A stretch of DNA of 64,000 nt from contig NC_067205.1 of assembly GCF_026262505.1 (NCBI RefSeq), positions 20,519,645 through 20,583,644 of the forward strand, given 5' to 3'. The translations under genes and the position numbers were made by a program. Numbering within the stretch: position 1 is the first letter of the stretch; each line of letters begins with the position of its first letter. Positions 32,333 through 43,900 of this stretch are shown piece by piece. The stretch is from Trichomonas vaginalis G3 (lineage: Eukaryota > Parabasalia > Trichomonadida > Trichomonadidae). The notes beneath the pieces were generated by a model that saw only the letters and a list, made by a program, of their open reading frames with translations, did not search any database and was not told the origin of the DNA.

Positions 32333-33365
32333 CATTTTACATATATTTATCGATAACTAAATAATTACTTATTATACTTTCTTTATTTTTTTTTAATTTT
32401 AAAAAAAGGTAACTAAACTCCTTTCGCCGATCCGATTTGCCCCATATTTAAAATATAGCTTGCATATGTAGAAGAAAAGCTAATTTTGAAGTACGCCCGA
32501 AATCCACCAACAGGATTTCGAGCTACTAAAAAGGTACTTTTAAATGTGATTTTTTTTATAAAAAATTAAATTTATTTTAAGATCAGACTAAAAACTAATT
32601 TTATAGAAAATCTATATCGACAAATTTATTACTTATTGGGTATATAGATTTTTTGATTATGGCGATTATGTCTGATATGCTTCCAATAAGCCAAAACACA
32701 TTTCATACTGATTTCTATAAAAGGTATCTTTATTATAGAAGTGTAAGCTATATCTGTTTGTTTTTTTATTATAACAAATTCAAAATTCTCTTATAAGGAC
32801 TAAATGAAATCTGTATTATTAAATCATTAGCTAAATGAAGGTTCAAATAGAAAGTAAATATCAATTTATATGATACTGAAACCAAATAGTTCTTTTAATA
32901 AAAGATAACACGTTGAAAATTATTGAGTATTTGCAAATCTCAAAAATCTATTGGTGAATTTGGCTCAACTTTTAAAATTCTAACATCCATATCAAATCAT
33001 AAAAGCAGACAAAAATTAAAGCCAAACCTATCGGCCAATTTTTTTTGATATTTTGATTTTTGAGGTATACTTTTAAAAGTGGATTTAAAGCACTGATGAA
33101 AAAACATTAACTTCTGTCGTTATGATTATTGATTTAGACAATAATGATTTTAATCTTTGATTATCAAAACACTAAAGTCATCTTTTTAACATTTGCTTGG
33201 TAGCATTAACTCAAGTCTAAAGTACTATTTTATGTGGCACTCTTAGAATTTTTGTATTCATTGTACACGCTGAAATAGTACCATTAAAGTTATGGCGGAC
33301 TTTCAAAAAATAGTTTGGTCACCTTTTTTTAAAATAATATTAATATATCTTTCTACGTTTAATGA

Positions 33366-33455
33366 TGAAAAGAGAAAGAGGAGTAAAAAGAGGAAAGAGA
33401 AAAGAAAGAGAGAGAGAGAGAAAAAAAGAGAAAGAAAGAAAGAAAAAAAAAGGAC
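33366..33455. repeat. Purine-rich (GA)n-type tract
   Basis: About 90 bases contain only A and G on the plus strand, including a GAGAGAGAGAGAG run. It is low complexity and inside the right part of the 8.2-kb element. A pyrimidine tract of similar make-up lies at 16,492-16,590. Confidence 0.75.
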
Positions 33456-33580
33456 GGCAATAATTTTGTATTGTTTTGTTATTCGGCCGAATGGCGGCTA
33501 CTTCGTACCCGCCATTCGGTCCCAAAAATGGCGTATTATTCTATTTTTAAACGGTCATGGCGTAAAACCGTCGCATCCCT

Positions 33581-33589
33581 ACAAAAATT
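33581..33589. repeat. Target-site duplication, right copy
   Basis: ACAAAAATT, identical to 25,373-25,381. Confidence 0.8.
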
Positions 33590-33829
33590 ACATAAAAAAA
33601 AGAAAAATTTTATCTAATTTGTTTTTTTGGACCGAATAAGTAATTTTATGGAATTTCAATACGACACATAGATTTTATTATTAGTAATAAATATAATGGT
33701 TTACTATTAACAAGGAACCTAAACTAATGAAAATTTGATTTCAAATATTGTATATGATTATCATAGATTACCAAAATATATTGCTATTTATGAGGATATA
33801 ATATTGATTATTAGTAAATCGTATAAATT

Positions 33830-34651
33830 TGAAAATAAAAAGTTTCCATTATTTTTTATGAATGAACAATTTGAATATGTAGTTGTATTAGGATTTTTAA
33901 TTATTGCAGAATTTTCATCATATCCTTTATATTCATTATTTAAATAATTACATCTTGTAATTACAAGGTTATCGCCATTGTTTACTACTACTCCTGCATC
34001 TGAGGATGTATTTGAAGCTGTTGTGAAATTAATAATTTTTGTTTCTTTTGATAATTCAATTACATATGCAGGATGCGTTGTAATTTTTTTGTGATAAGAT
34101 GTATTCATGTTACTTATTTGGATATCTCGATAAGAATGATAAAATGGAGCTGCAGAACCACTACATTGTGAAACTGAACATTCAAATGCATAACTTTTGG
34201 TGGCATTGTAACTAAAAGATCCAATGTAATATGCACATCCTAATTTAGCGGAATACGAATTTAAAAAACAATTATGTACTAAAACACATTCATATCCAGA
34301 GATATAGAGTGATCCACTATAATATGTAGAGCTATTGTTATAAAATGTGCATGTTTCAAGTAATGTTTTGTTGATTATACTATTATTTGTATTACTAAGG
34401 TTAATTGCACCATTTTGTTGATGGAATGAAAATAATACATGATGAATGTAATAATTTCCTTTTTCTGATATAGTTTCGTTCTTAGTTTTCTCAGTATAAT
34501 CGGCTGTATCGTAATATTTCGAAAAACTTTGTTGAAATTGCAGAATGCTTTGTTTATTGATTTCCTTTGTTGAATATATATTTATACCAAATGATTCATG
34601 TTGGAATGCCTGTTGAAATATGAATATATGATTAATTATTAATGCTCGAAA
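33830..34651 (-). pseudogene. Second beta-helix-type surface protein relic, 3'-truncated
   Basis: Close relative (about 85-90%) of 22,176-23,251, with the same Asn/Cys-rich short-strand repeats. The frame is open through 34,651 to about 33,830, where the match ends within FLFS and unrelated AT-rich sequence gives a stop at 33,788. The 5' end has no in-frame ATG (a TTG is the only start), as in the other copy. It is probably a truncated relic; a short unseen 5' exon cannot be excluded. Confidence 0.65.
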
Positions 34652-34659
34652 CAATTTAA

Positions 34660-35573
34660 TATTTTAGTTCATATAATTAATTGAATGAGTTGATTCAAAA
34701 ACTTGATCGCAATTTCTCTTTACAAAATTTGCGAGATAAATTTTGCTCCGCTCACAATCTGATTCATGAATTTCATATTATGAGCCAACTTGAAAGCCGT
34801 TTCACACCATTCAATTTTTCTCATAATATGATAAATAATCAATTTATTTTTTAAATGACAATGATCCTTTTATGCTAATATAACAAACCGTTATTTGTTC
34901 TGTTTATTTCAATTCATTGATGACCAATGTCTGAAAAAAACGCCGTGGTATATAATGTATACTATATATCTTTAATATGAGTAAGGAAGTCAATTTGGAA
35001 AATTACATAATAAGGTATAAATTCGCTGATAACAATGAAAAGCAAATAAACCACTACATTTTAGTTTTTATATATTAGACTAATAAAATGGTGGTATTGT
35101 TGATGATTTTTAGAAATTTCATTTGTGAAATTGAATCATTTAATATTTTTGTCGAAGGATTTATATTTTTTGAGATGTAGTGTATTCTGCATCCTTAATT
35201 CCAAGTCGAACTTAGCTCAAATTGCAATTCTAATTTTTCCCGAACTAACTATTTAGTCAATAGTCTTACCAATGCTATCTATTTCCTTTACTAACCAAAT
35301 ACTATTTTCATTACGGACATGGTCTATATCTTCAAAATATCATTATAAAAAAATTAATTTTACATAATTTTACTTGATTTTTGTTATTATAGGAATAAAA
35401 ACGTCACGTTATTCGATTTTTAGTCACTTTTTAATTTTCTACAAGAACCTATAACATCTGATGTAAAACAGAATTTAGAACGGTTCGAAATTGATGAAGG
35501 ATCTGTTTCTCCTGAGTTTATCAGAATTTTCTTAAGAATAAAATTTTAAAACAAACATATTTTATAACAAAAT
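34660..35573. other. Intergenic region, no gene seen
   Basis: AT-rich sequence with a small inverted pair, CATATTATGAG and CTCATAATATG (near 34,777 and 34,823). No ORF or repeat of note. Confidence 0.4.
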
Positions 35574-35591
35574 GAAATTAATCAATAAAAG

Positions 35592-38500
35592 TTAGTTTGT
35601 GAATCCACTTTTTGAAGTGGTTTGAATGATTTTGAATTCAGATGCAGATAAATTAGCTCTCAAGAATTCAATATCGAATGGTTTATCACTGATAATTCGA
35701 ATAAGTTCTTCTTTGATTCTCTTTTCTTTATCCAAGTTACTTGTAGCAGTGCGTGCTGCTTTGTTTGCTTTCTCAACCTTCAATAAGACTTCTTTTTCAT
35801 GTTCGATACTTTTTGTCTTCTGTTCATCTAATGTAGCTGAAATATCTTCGATTTTCTTGATATATCGTTTGGTTTCATCATCGGATTTCTTAACAATAAC
35901 TTCGTAGTTTTCTCGCAATGAGGATACTTCGGCTTGGAATGATTTCGTTGCTTCATCTCGAGCTTCGTCCATTCTTGCATGAGAAATGAATTCGACTGCT
36001 TCGATGATGTTTGTTCCGACATAACCATCTTTTCGAGCTTCACCTAAGATTGAGTTGATTCTTCTCGTAGTTTCTTCTGTTTCAACTTTGAATTGTCCAA
36101 TAAGAACAATCAAATTGTCTCGAACAGCAGGATCTAATGGGAATTTGAACTTGAATAGAGGTTTCTCTGAACCACTTAAAACAGCCATAAGTTTTTCAAA
36201 TAACTCTGCTGCACTCTTCAAGTCGCTTTTGAGATTCTCAACTGCCTTAGAAATGTTATCACCATATGGATCATAAACAATATCTAAAATCTGTGAATGT
36301 TGTTCTTCAAGTTTCCTGTGCTCAGTAATGTAATTTCTGAGTTTATCAATTGCCTTGATGTTTCCTCCTGTTAATTGATCTGTCATCTCCTTTAATTCAA
36401 TCAATTCATCAACAGCTTTCTTGACATTCTGTTCGCCACCAAGTTTGCTTGCAATGTCCACAAATTTCTTCTTGTATGGTTCTGCTTCTGCGAGTTCTTT
36501 AGCTCTGAAGATCAATCTGTCTGATGGTCCTCCTAATATCTTTTGGATTTCATCAATTCTTGGTTTGATTATATTGAACATCATTGCATTATCTTCTGCA
36601 TTTTCATCACCTCCAAGAATAGCAGATATTTTATCATATTTTCCTTTAATTGATGCCATTTCGCCCATTGGATCTTTTGATCCTGGCAACAACTTTCTTA
36701 AAACTTCATTATTCGCTTTGTATTTCTTTATAGCAGTGTTATATTCATCAATATTCTTGCAACCAGCAACTTCAAGAAGCTTGTCATTTGTCTTCTGCAA
36801 ATCCTTGCTTTGTTTAATTAATTGTTTCAATGTTAATCCTAAATCATCACTTTTTGTGACACCTAAAATTTTTGTTGCAGTGTTTACTTTCGAAACAACA
36901 TCAGAAACAACATTGGCCAAGTCATCAACAGAAGGACTTGGGAACAATTTAGAAACATCATCAACAGCTTTTTTATGGATTTTAACTGCGTCAACAAGAT
37001 TTGTATCATTAGCATTAGGGAAAAGACTTAAAAGATTTGTATTTCTTTCTGTCAAAACTTTTAATGCCTTCTTAACATCTCTCATATCATCAACGAGATC
37101 TGAATTGTCTGTGAATCCAAAGAGTTTCTTGACTTCATCATTTTGATTTGACTTTCTTTTCGCTTCATCAATGACAATTGGTAATTTCTCTTTTTCTTTT
37201 GTATTCATGATTGCTCCAATGGCTTCAACCAATGTATTTGCTTTTGTTAACTCATTTAATAGTTTCTGTTTATCTTTCTTCAAAGCATTGTTTTTGTCAA
37301 TTACTTCTGTTAGTTGTAACTGAACTATATTTGCTCCATCTCTGATGACTTCTTCCAAATCTTGATTGTGTTTCTCTTCATCACTTAATCGCTTTGTCAA
37401 TGCAGCGATTTGACTGTCTTTAGCTTGTAACAATCTTGATGATTCTTGTGTCATTCTTGCTTTCTCAATATCTAATAATTCTTGTGATCTTGAAAATGAT
37501 TTGTCACTTTTTTCGCGTTCGAAATCTATCAAATCATCTTTTCGTTTCATTTCTCGTTGGAATTTTTCTTTTTCGAATTGTAATTCATCATCTTTCTGTT
37601 GGTTATCTTTTTCTAGTTTTGATATTGTATACTGGAGTTTCTCTATTGTGTTCTGATCTTCTGATTTCTTCCTGTTAAGTTGGGTGTTTTCGTTTTGAAG
37701 ATTTTCAATTTTCTTCTCAAATTTGGCATAATCTGACATCTGTTTTTCTTTCATTTCTCTGATATTTTTCTTCATTTTGTCCTTCTCAAGCGATTCTTGA
37801 GTTAATTGGTCCTGTAAAGCTGCACAATTTGTATTTGCTTGGCCTATTTTGTCTCTTAATAAATTGTTTTCTTCTTTCATTTCTTCAACCATTTGTTGCA
37901 TCTCAGTTTGTTGAGTAATCAAAGAATTCAAACGTTTTGATGTTTCATCCAAATTAACTTTTAATTGTTTCGTTAAATCATCCTTTGATTTCAATCTTTC
38001 TTTCAGATTTTCAACCTTTTTTGCGGCAATTTCGAGTTCTTGGTCCTTGGATTTCAAGTCTCTTTGTGCAGATCTTAACTGCGCATTGATTGTTCCTGCA
38101 GTTCTTTGTAAAAGAACATATTCATTCATTAATTTCGAGTTTTGGGATTTTTGAGATTCATCTGCTGTCAAAAAGTCCTTCAAAACTGAGTTCTTTTGGT
38201 TCAAATCATCTTTAACACTTTCAATATCATCTTGGAGTATCTTGTTCTTCGTCTTGAGTTGAGCGTTCTCGTCTTTTAGTTTTTCTAATTCTTTATCTGT
38301 TTCTGTTTTTGTGAATTCTTTCTCTTTGAGAGCATTATCAAGTTCCTTACACTTATTCTCGCTTTCAACAAGCTTAGATTTCAAGTCATTGACTTGAATA
38401 TCGTATTTTCTTGAATTTGAATTTAATTGACTAATTGATTTTTGGTTTTCAGTAATTTCATTATTGACATCATTTAATTCTTTCTTTAGTTTATCAATTG

Positions 38501-39995
38501 TTTCATTGCTTTCTTTATTTTTCTGTTCTTGAATTTGATATTTAAGTTTAAGAGTATCATTTTGTGTCTTAAGGTTGTCAATATCATTTTGTTGGGATGC
38601 TATTTTAGCTTCATTCTCATTTATTTTAGAATTCAATTGGTCAATTACATTAATCAAATTTCCTGTTTTAAGATTTTCCAAACTTGAATTCTTCATCATC
38701 TTTCTCATCCTTTCGTTATCTTCTTTCAAGATAATTGACTCGTTTGTAAATTCATTGACTTTTCTTTCTAATGAATCTTTTTCTGTTTCTAATTCTGTAA
38801 TTCTGTTTAAAAACTTCTGTTTTTCATTCTCGAATTGAGCAACTCTGTTCAGTTTTACATCTGTTAGTTCGGAATCTGCTCTTGCTAAAGATAATTCGTG
38901 AGAAACGTTTTCGTATTCCATGCTTAAGCTTTTAAGAGCTTCCTTTAGTTTATGTACTTGTTCTGCTCTTTTTGTATTAAGTAAACGAGATTTTGCCAAT
39001 GCAGATTGTAATGAATTATCTAATTCGTTTTTATTCGATTGAGATTCGAGCATCTTTTGTATTTGAGTATCTTTTGCTTTAATATCAATTTTCAATTGCG
39101 AAATTTCTTTCTCGAGTTGAGATTTTTCGTTAATAATTTGATTTTTGCTTTCATTTGAATTTTGTAATTGCATTATCTTATTTTTATACGTTTCTATTTC
39201 TTTTTGTTGCGTGTTACTCTGTTGGGTAAGTATTTCATACTTCTGTCTCATTTTCAAAATTTCTTTTTCGTATTTCATTTCATTTTGAACGTGTTGATCG
39301 ATTTCGCTTTGATACCTTGCTTGTAGTTTAGAATTTTCTGATTTAAACTTCTTTTCCATTGATTTATACCCAGCAATTGCATTTGAAGCTTTTCCATTGG
39401 ATTCTTGAAGAAAAGATTCAACCGAAATTGATAAAGAATGTTTAGTTTGGTATAGTTTTCGTATTATATCTTCATGAAATGTATGAACTGAAGCTTTCGA
39501 ATCGTTAATGAAAATTTTTAAAGAATCAATTTGCTCTTTTAACTCGTTTAGCCTATCGGTAGGTATAGCAGTTGTATCCGAATCTGAATTTAAAATGTAT
39601 AAGTTTTTACGCAATCTTTTGATTTCATCTTGGTTAACTGGTGGATTTAAGTTCTTGACTTCCATTTGTTCGAGAATTTTAGTGCCAATAGATTCGATTT
39701 TCTTAGCTTTTTTAGGTCCAAAGCAAGCTTCGTAAGTTCTGATTCTTTGGTAAAGTTCGTTAATGTGCAATTCACGTTCATTTGTTAAATATCTTTCAAT
39801 TAATTCGCATACTCTATCTGGAACATACATAGCTGAATTCGGATCTTCGAACATTTGAATGATAAATCTGTCATTTCCTGTAGAAGTTAGAATCTTTTCT
39901 AATGAGTCAAGAAATGACTTTTTACGTCGTAGAAAAACACACAAAATAGTTGTATCGGAATCATCCTCATCTATTTTATCATTGGGACGAGGCAT
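35592..39995 (-). CDS. Large coiled-coil protein, 1,467 aa
   Basis: Intact gene with ATG at 39995. Residues 1-130 are globular, with acidic start (DDSDTT), a basic RRKK and a possible small helical domain. From about 180 to 930 is an almost continuous heptad-type coiled coil with many Glu, Lys, Gln and Asn. Residues 950-1,250 have several short, similar helical units (KLFGFTDNSDLVDDM, LFPNANDTNLVDAV, LFPSPSVDDLANVV), each ending in a helix, which suggests an internal repeat. A final coiled coil follows. Such proteins in trichomonads are probably cytoskeletal or scaffold proteins. The last 236 codons are duplicated at 23,814-24,540. Confidence 0.85.
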   Translation of the reverse strand: MPRPNDKIDEDDSDTTILCVFLRRKKSFLDSLEKILTSTGNDRFIIQMFEDPNSAMYVPDRVCELIERYLTNERELHINELYQRIRTYEACFGPKKAKKIESIGTKILEQMEVKNLNPPVNQDEIKRLRKNLYILNSDSDTTAIPTDRLNELKEQIDSLKIFINDSKASVHTFHEDIIRKLYQTKHSLSISVESFLQESNGKASNAIAGYKSMEKKFKSENSKLQARYQSEIDQHVQNEMKYEKEILKMRQKYEILTQQSNTQQKEIETYKNKIMQLQNSNESKNQIINEKSQLEKEISQLKIDIKAKDTQIQKMLESQSNKNELDNSLQSALAKSRLLNTKRAEQVHKLKEALKSLSMEYENVSHELSLARADSELTDVKLNRVAQFENEKQKFLNRITELETEKDSLERKVNEFTNESIILKEDNERMRKMMKNSSLENLKTGNLINVIDQLNSKINENEAKIASQQNDIDNLKTQNDTLKLKYQIQEQKNKESNETIDKLKKELNDVNNEITENQKSISQLNSNSRKYDIQVNDLKSKLVESENKCKELDNALKEKEFTKTETDKELEKLKDENAQLKTKNKILQDDIESVKDDLNQKNSVLKDFLTADESQKSQNSKLMNEYVLLQRTAGTINAQLRSAQRDLKSKDQELEIAAKKVENLKERLKSKDDLTKQLKVNLDETSKRLNSLITQQTEMQQMVEEMKEENNLLRDKIGQANTNCAALQDQLTQESLEKDKMKKNIREMKEKQMSDYAKFEKKIENLQNENTQLNRKKSEDQNTIEKLQYTISKLEKDNQQKDDELQFEKEKFQREMKRKDDLIDFEREKSDKSFSRSQELLDIEKARMTQESSRLLQAKDSQIAALTKRLSDEEKHNQDLEEVIRDGANIVQLQLTEVIDKNNALKKDKQKLLNELTKANTLVEAIGAIMNTKEKEKLPIVIDEAKRKSNQNDEVKKLFGFTDNSDLVDDMRDVKKALKVLTERNTNLLSLFPNANDTNLVDAVKIHKKAVDDVSKLFPSPSVDDLANVVSDVVSKVNTATKILGVTKSDDLGLTLKQLIKQSKDLQKTNDKLLEVAGCKNIDEYNTAIKKYKANNEVLRKLLPGSKDPMGEMASIKGKYDKISAILGGDENAEDNAMMFNIIKPRIDEIQKILGGPSDRLIFRAKELAEAEPYKKKFVDIASKLGGEQNVKKAVDELIELKEMTDQLTGGNIKAIDKLRNYITEHRKLEEQHSQILDIVYDPYGDNISKAVENLKSDLKSAAELFEKLMAVLSGSEKPLFKFKFPLDPAVRDNLIVLIGQFKVETEETTRRINSILGEARKDGYVGTNIIEAVEFISHARMDEARDEATKSFQAEVSSLRENYEVIVKKSDDETKRYIKKIEDISATLDEQKTKSIEHEKEVLLKVEKANKAARTATSNLDKEKRIKEELIRIISDKPFDIEFLRANLSASEFKIIQTTSKSGFTN

Positions 39996-40999
39996 GATTT
40001 AAATAAACGACTATAGGAATTTATTTACAAAAATATTTCCGTCTTGATATCAAAAATTAAATTTAATTCAATAATTTACACGCACCAAATATTAAAATTG
40101 AGCAATTGGAAAAGACCTTTGAGTTTAAAATACGGCTGAGAACCTTGTTTTGTTTGGTGTTTTTTAACATATGGTTTTGAAAACGAAAGATTCCCAGAAC
40201 TAAAAATTCAAATTTGGTAATCATTTTTGGAATAAGTCTTGTCTTTATCTGCATCACTTGTTTTTGGTGTGTTTAGGTACTAGATATAATTCAAAAACAA
40301 ATTTTCATAAATTAATTTAAATTTGCTATGTTATGGTTTTTCACACTTCATTCTTTTGAGTTGGTTATCTTAAGCCAACAAATCTTTGGTCTTTTTAATT
40401 TGATTTCTAAAAAATGCAATAATTTACTAGATCTAACTGTACAATACTTAATATAATGATGGAAATAACTCATATGACATGATCAATCATAGCAAACTGC
40501 TATTTTTATTTTCACAGATATTTTAAGGCCCAGGCCGACCACTTATGATCTCTCAAATTTTATTCGATTGAGATATTATCATTCGAAATACATTAATGAT
40601 GTTGCATCTTGCAGTGTTATTTCCACACATAAAGGCAAACAACAACGTTGAGGTAAATATGAATCTCAATATTATTAATCATAAGATGAAATGTAACAGA
40701 TAATAATTTTTTATCCAATATAAAAAACATTTTTGAAATAAACCGTCAAAAATTCATATAAAATAAAATTCCATGGAAAAGAATTGCATAAATAGGAAAA
40801 TGTATTCGAAAAGTTGAAGTACTTTAAATATGAGAAATAAAACTTTCAAAATAACTTTGCTTTGAAAAATTGAATTTTGAAAAATTACTAAAATTCAATA
40901 ATTAAAAACAAGTCAACTTCATTGTATTATTCTTAATTAGTTTTACGATAATACGTTCAATGATTTCTATAAACGTAAAATTCCTCTCAAATTGATAAA
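39996..40999. other. Divergent intergenic region, no gene seen
   Basis: About 1 kb between the divergent coiled-coil and surface-protein genes; it should hold both promoters. I find no clear initiator consensus. The 40,063-40,257 minus ORF lacks support. Confidence 0.5.
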
Positions 41000-43900
41000 A
41001 TGTTTGTTATCTTATTAAACTTAGCTTTTTCTCATATTTTAACATGGTCAAGACCAGAAAATCAGTTAAGTTTATACAATATATTCATGGATAATGCTTC
41101 AATATTACATAATGATGGATTTTTTACGATGATTAAAATTGGAAAAGAAAAAATGTACTATAATCAATCAAATAATTGCGATTTCTTTCATAAAGGAATC
41201 TCGGTTACTCATAAAATTACTTCAAATAATGAAAATGAGCTTGAAATTACTTACGTTATTGAAAATAACTTCACAGAAACTCGTACAATGGATTTTTACA
41301 TATATTTCCAAGGATTTATATATAGATATGATGATAGAGTTTATCAACTTGGTTATCGTAACGGATTTAAATACCTTGGTCCAGATCGTCAAACAAACAT
41401 CATGCTTATATTGTCAGAAACTGATCCTGTCAATATTTATTCACTTGAAGGAAATGAAAATTCTTTTTCAAATGATGATGATGTAAGTGGAAGACTTTAT
41501 TATGGAAAACAAATTTTTGGCTGGTATGCAATGTATATAAAACCGTTTGAAAAAATGGTTAAAAAGTTTAGAATAATGGATGATACAAACCTTAGTCCTC
41601 TGCCAAAATTAAAAATTGAAAATCCTTTAGTTTATGAAGGTATGATGGTTCCTGTAACTATAACTCCAACCGCAAAAAATGTGAATTACTATGTATTTTC
41701 TAAAGATACAACCAGGAAATTATTACTGAGTGTATTTTATGATCAAAATGACCATGATGAGACAGTATATTTGAATATAAGCAAGCCAGAAGATAGATAT
41801 TCTATAAATCCACGAATTATAATATATGTTTGTACATCAATTACTGATTATTCAGAACCAGGATTTATTTATTATTCAGACAAACCCATAAATTCTGGGT
41901 TGGTTACATTTGATGTCAAAGGCAACTATTCATCATATAGGGATGTGGCAATCAAAGTCCATATTAATTTTGATGTCAATTTCGAGATAAATGTTCATGC
42001 ATACATTGATAACAATGGATTTGATACATCAGAAAGTTCATATTTTTATGGTCCAGATTTATATGTCTATAAAAAGCCAATATCAAAGTTTTCTATGGGT
42101 CTAAATAAATTGACAATTTATGCATTTCACGATTTATCACTATATGCCTTTATAACAGTGTCAGTAAATATTACTGATCAAATAACAATTCCATACTTGA
42201 CAATAGGTTATTCAGATGTTGATGTGAGAACTTCTAAGACAATCCAAAATTATGTCAAAATTCAAAATACAATGATAGGTGATACAATATTAATTTATTA
42301 CCAAAAATATTCTGTAGGTAATTATAATAATGATGATGAAACTATTCTTAATGAAGATTATATTTTGCTTGGATCAATAACTAACGAAATTGGAGGTGAT
42401 CTCAATTATTCTTTTGAACAATCTTTTGAAATGAATCCTGAATTAGTTGGGAATTTTACAAAATACAACTTTTATTGTGAGAATCAGCATGAATTAGTTT
42501 CAATTGTAAAAAAATTAGAAATTAAATTTAAGGGTCCATCAGTAACACTTCTAACAAAATCAATAACAGAGTATATGCCCTTTATAATATTAAAGGGTGA
42601 TTATATTAATGTTACATATTTTGTTGAAGGAGTACCTGGTGAAAAATTGACACTTGAGTTGATAAGATATGAGATTCGATATTCATCTAAGAAATTACAT
42701 GATGTTAGAAATCTAAATTCTCTTGAAAATTACGAATATATTGATCAGGAAGGAAGTTATTGGTGTCCAAGAACAACTGCAGAAAAAATAACCATTAGAA
42801 GAATTGAAATTACAATACCAGAAAGTGAAAGAACTGAAAACTACGAATACTCCGAATTAGCTCAGAATATTGAAAATATTTGTTTTATGGCAACAATATT
42901 CAAATCAACGGAAAATATATACACCACATGTGCTGAAATAGAGATTCATGGTAAACCAGAAATAATTAATTGTACCCTTGAGCCAATTCCTGATGTTACA
43001 TTATTTATAATCGACATGAATGTTAAGACAAGTGAATATACAAAAATATATTATAAATTTGATGATACAAAATATGAATATCTTTCAGATTTAGGTTCAA
43101 CAAATGATTCCCCGGACAATCGATATATCCCTATCAAAACCACATCAAAATCATTATTAATAGCTTCTGGGATGTCAGAAGAAGAATATGAGAACAACAA
43201 AGAAATCTTTACCAATAAATACTTATTAACAAGAATTGAATATGGAGTTCATAATCTATCTATCAGGTTATCAACACCGCGAGGTTTAAATTCAAATGAG
43301 TTTGTTCTTCCAATCAATATAACAAATCCAGGTAATGTTCCTACAATTGAAGCCGAGTTAGATGAAGTTGAATCAATAGAATATCCTCGAAAACTACCAG
43401 TAATATTGCAAGTTTTGTCACCTGATTATAGCAATTTTACAGTTTATGGAAGATGGAATGAAAGAGATTCATTTATGCTTTTTGAATATGACGCATCCGA
43501 GTACAATATGTATTATAACTTAATAGAAATTGAATCAATAAAGTCAGATGGAAATAACACACTTTATTTGTGGGCAGTCAATAATGAAGGTATTTCCTCC
43601 GAAGTATTTCCTCTATATGTTACAATTACTGTAAGCGAAGATGAAGAAAATCCAGAGCCATCACCATGGCCAACAGAAACTCCGATTCCGGAACCATCAC
43701 CATGGCCAACTCAAACACCATTTCCAACTGAAACACCTGTACCTGAACCAACACCTGTACCTGAGCCAACACCATCACCAAAATTCCAATGCCCGGAAAA
43801 TAAATACAAATATACATATAGAGGCGAAATTTCATTCTCGTGTCTAGTTGAAGGTCTCATTCCTGGAAACAATCTGCATTTTTCAGTGAATCTTAAGGAC

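Larger units (their letters stand above)
25382..33580. mobile_element. 8.2-kb non-autonomous transposon carrying a giant minisatellite
   Basis: The left end begins AGGGATGCG and the right end is its reverse complement CGCATCCCT; both ends continue with imperfectly matched ACGCCAT and GACCG blocks. A perfect 9-bp duplication (ACAAAAATT) flanks it. The GGCG/CGCC-containing ends (25,382-25,720 and 33,475-33,580) surround AT-rich sequence and a 6.4-kb minisatellite. I see no transposase. The duplication length suggests mobilisation by a MULE-type transposase encoded elsewhere. Region 32,340-33,290 is AT-rich and without genes; a purine-rich tract is at 33,366-33,450. Confidence 0.82.

Noticed and set aside
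33292..33639. Lys/Arg-rich ORF of 115 codons
   Set aside because: It is a translation of the purine-rich tract and crosses the transposon end.
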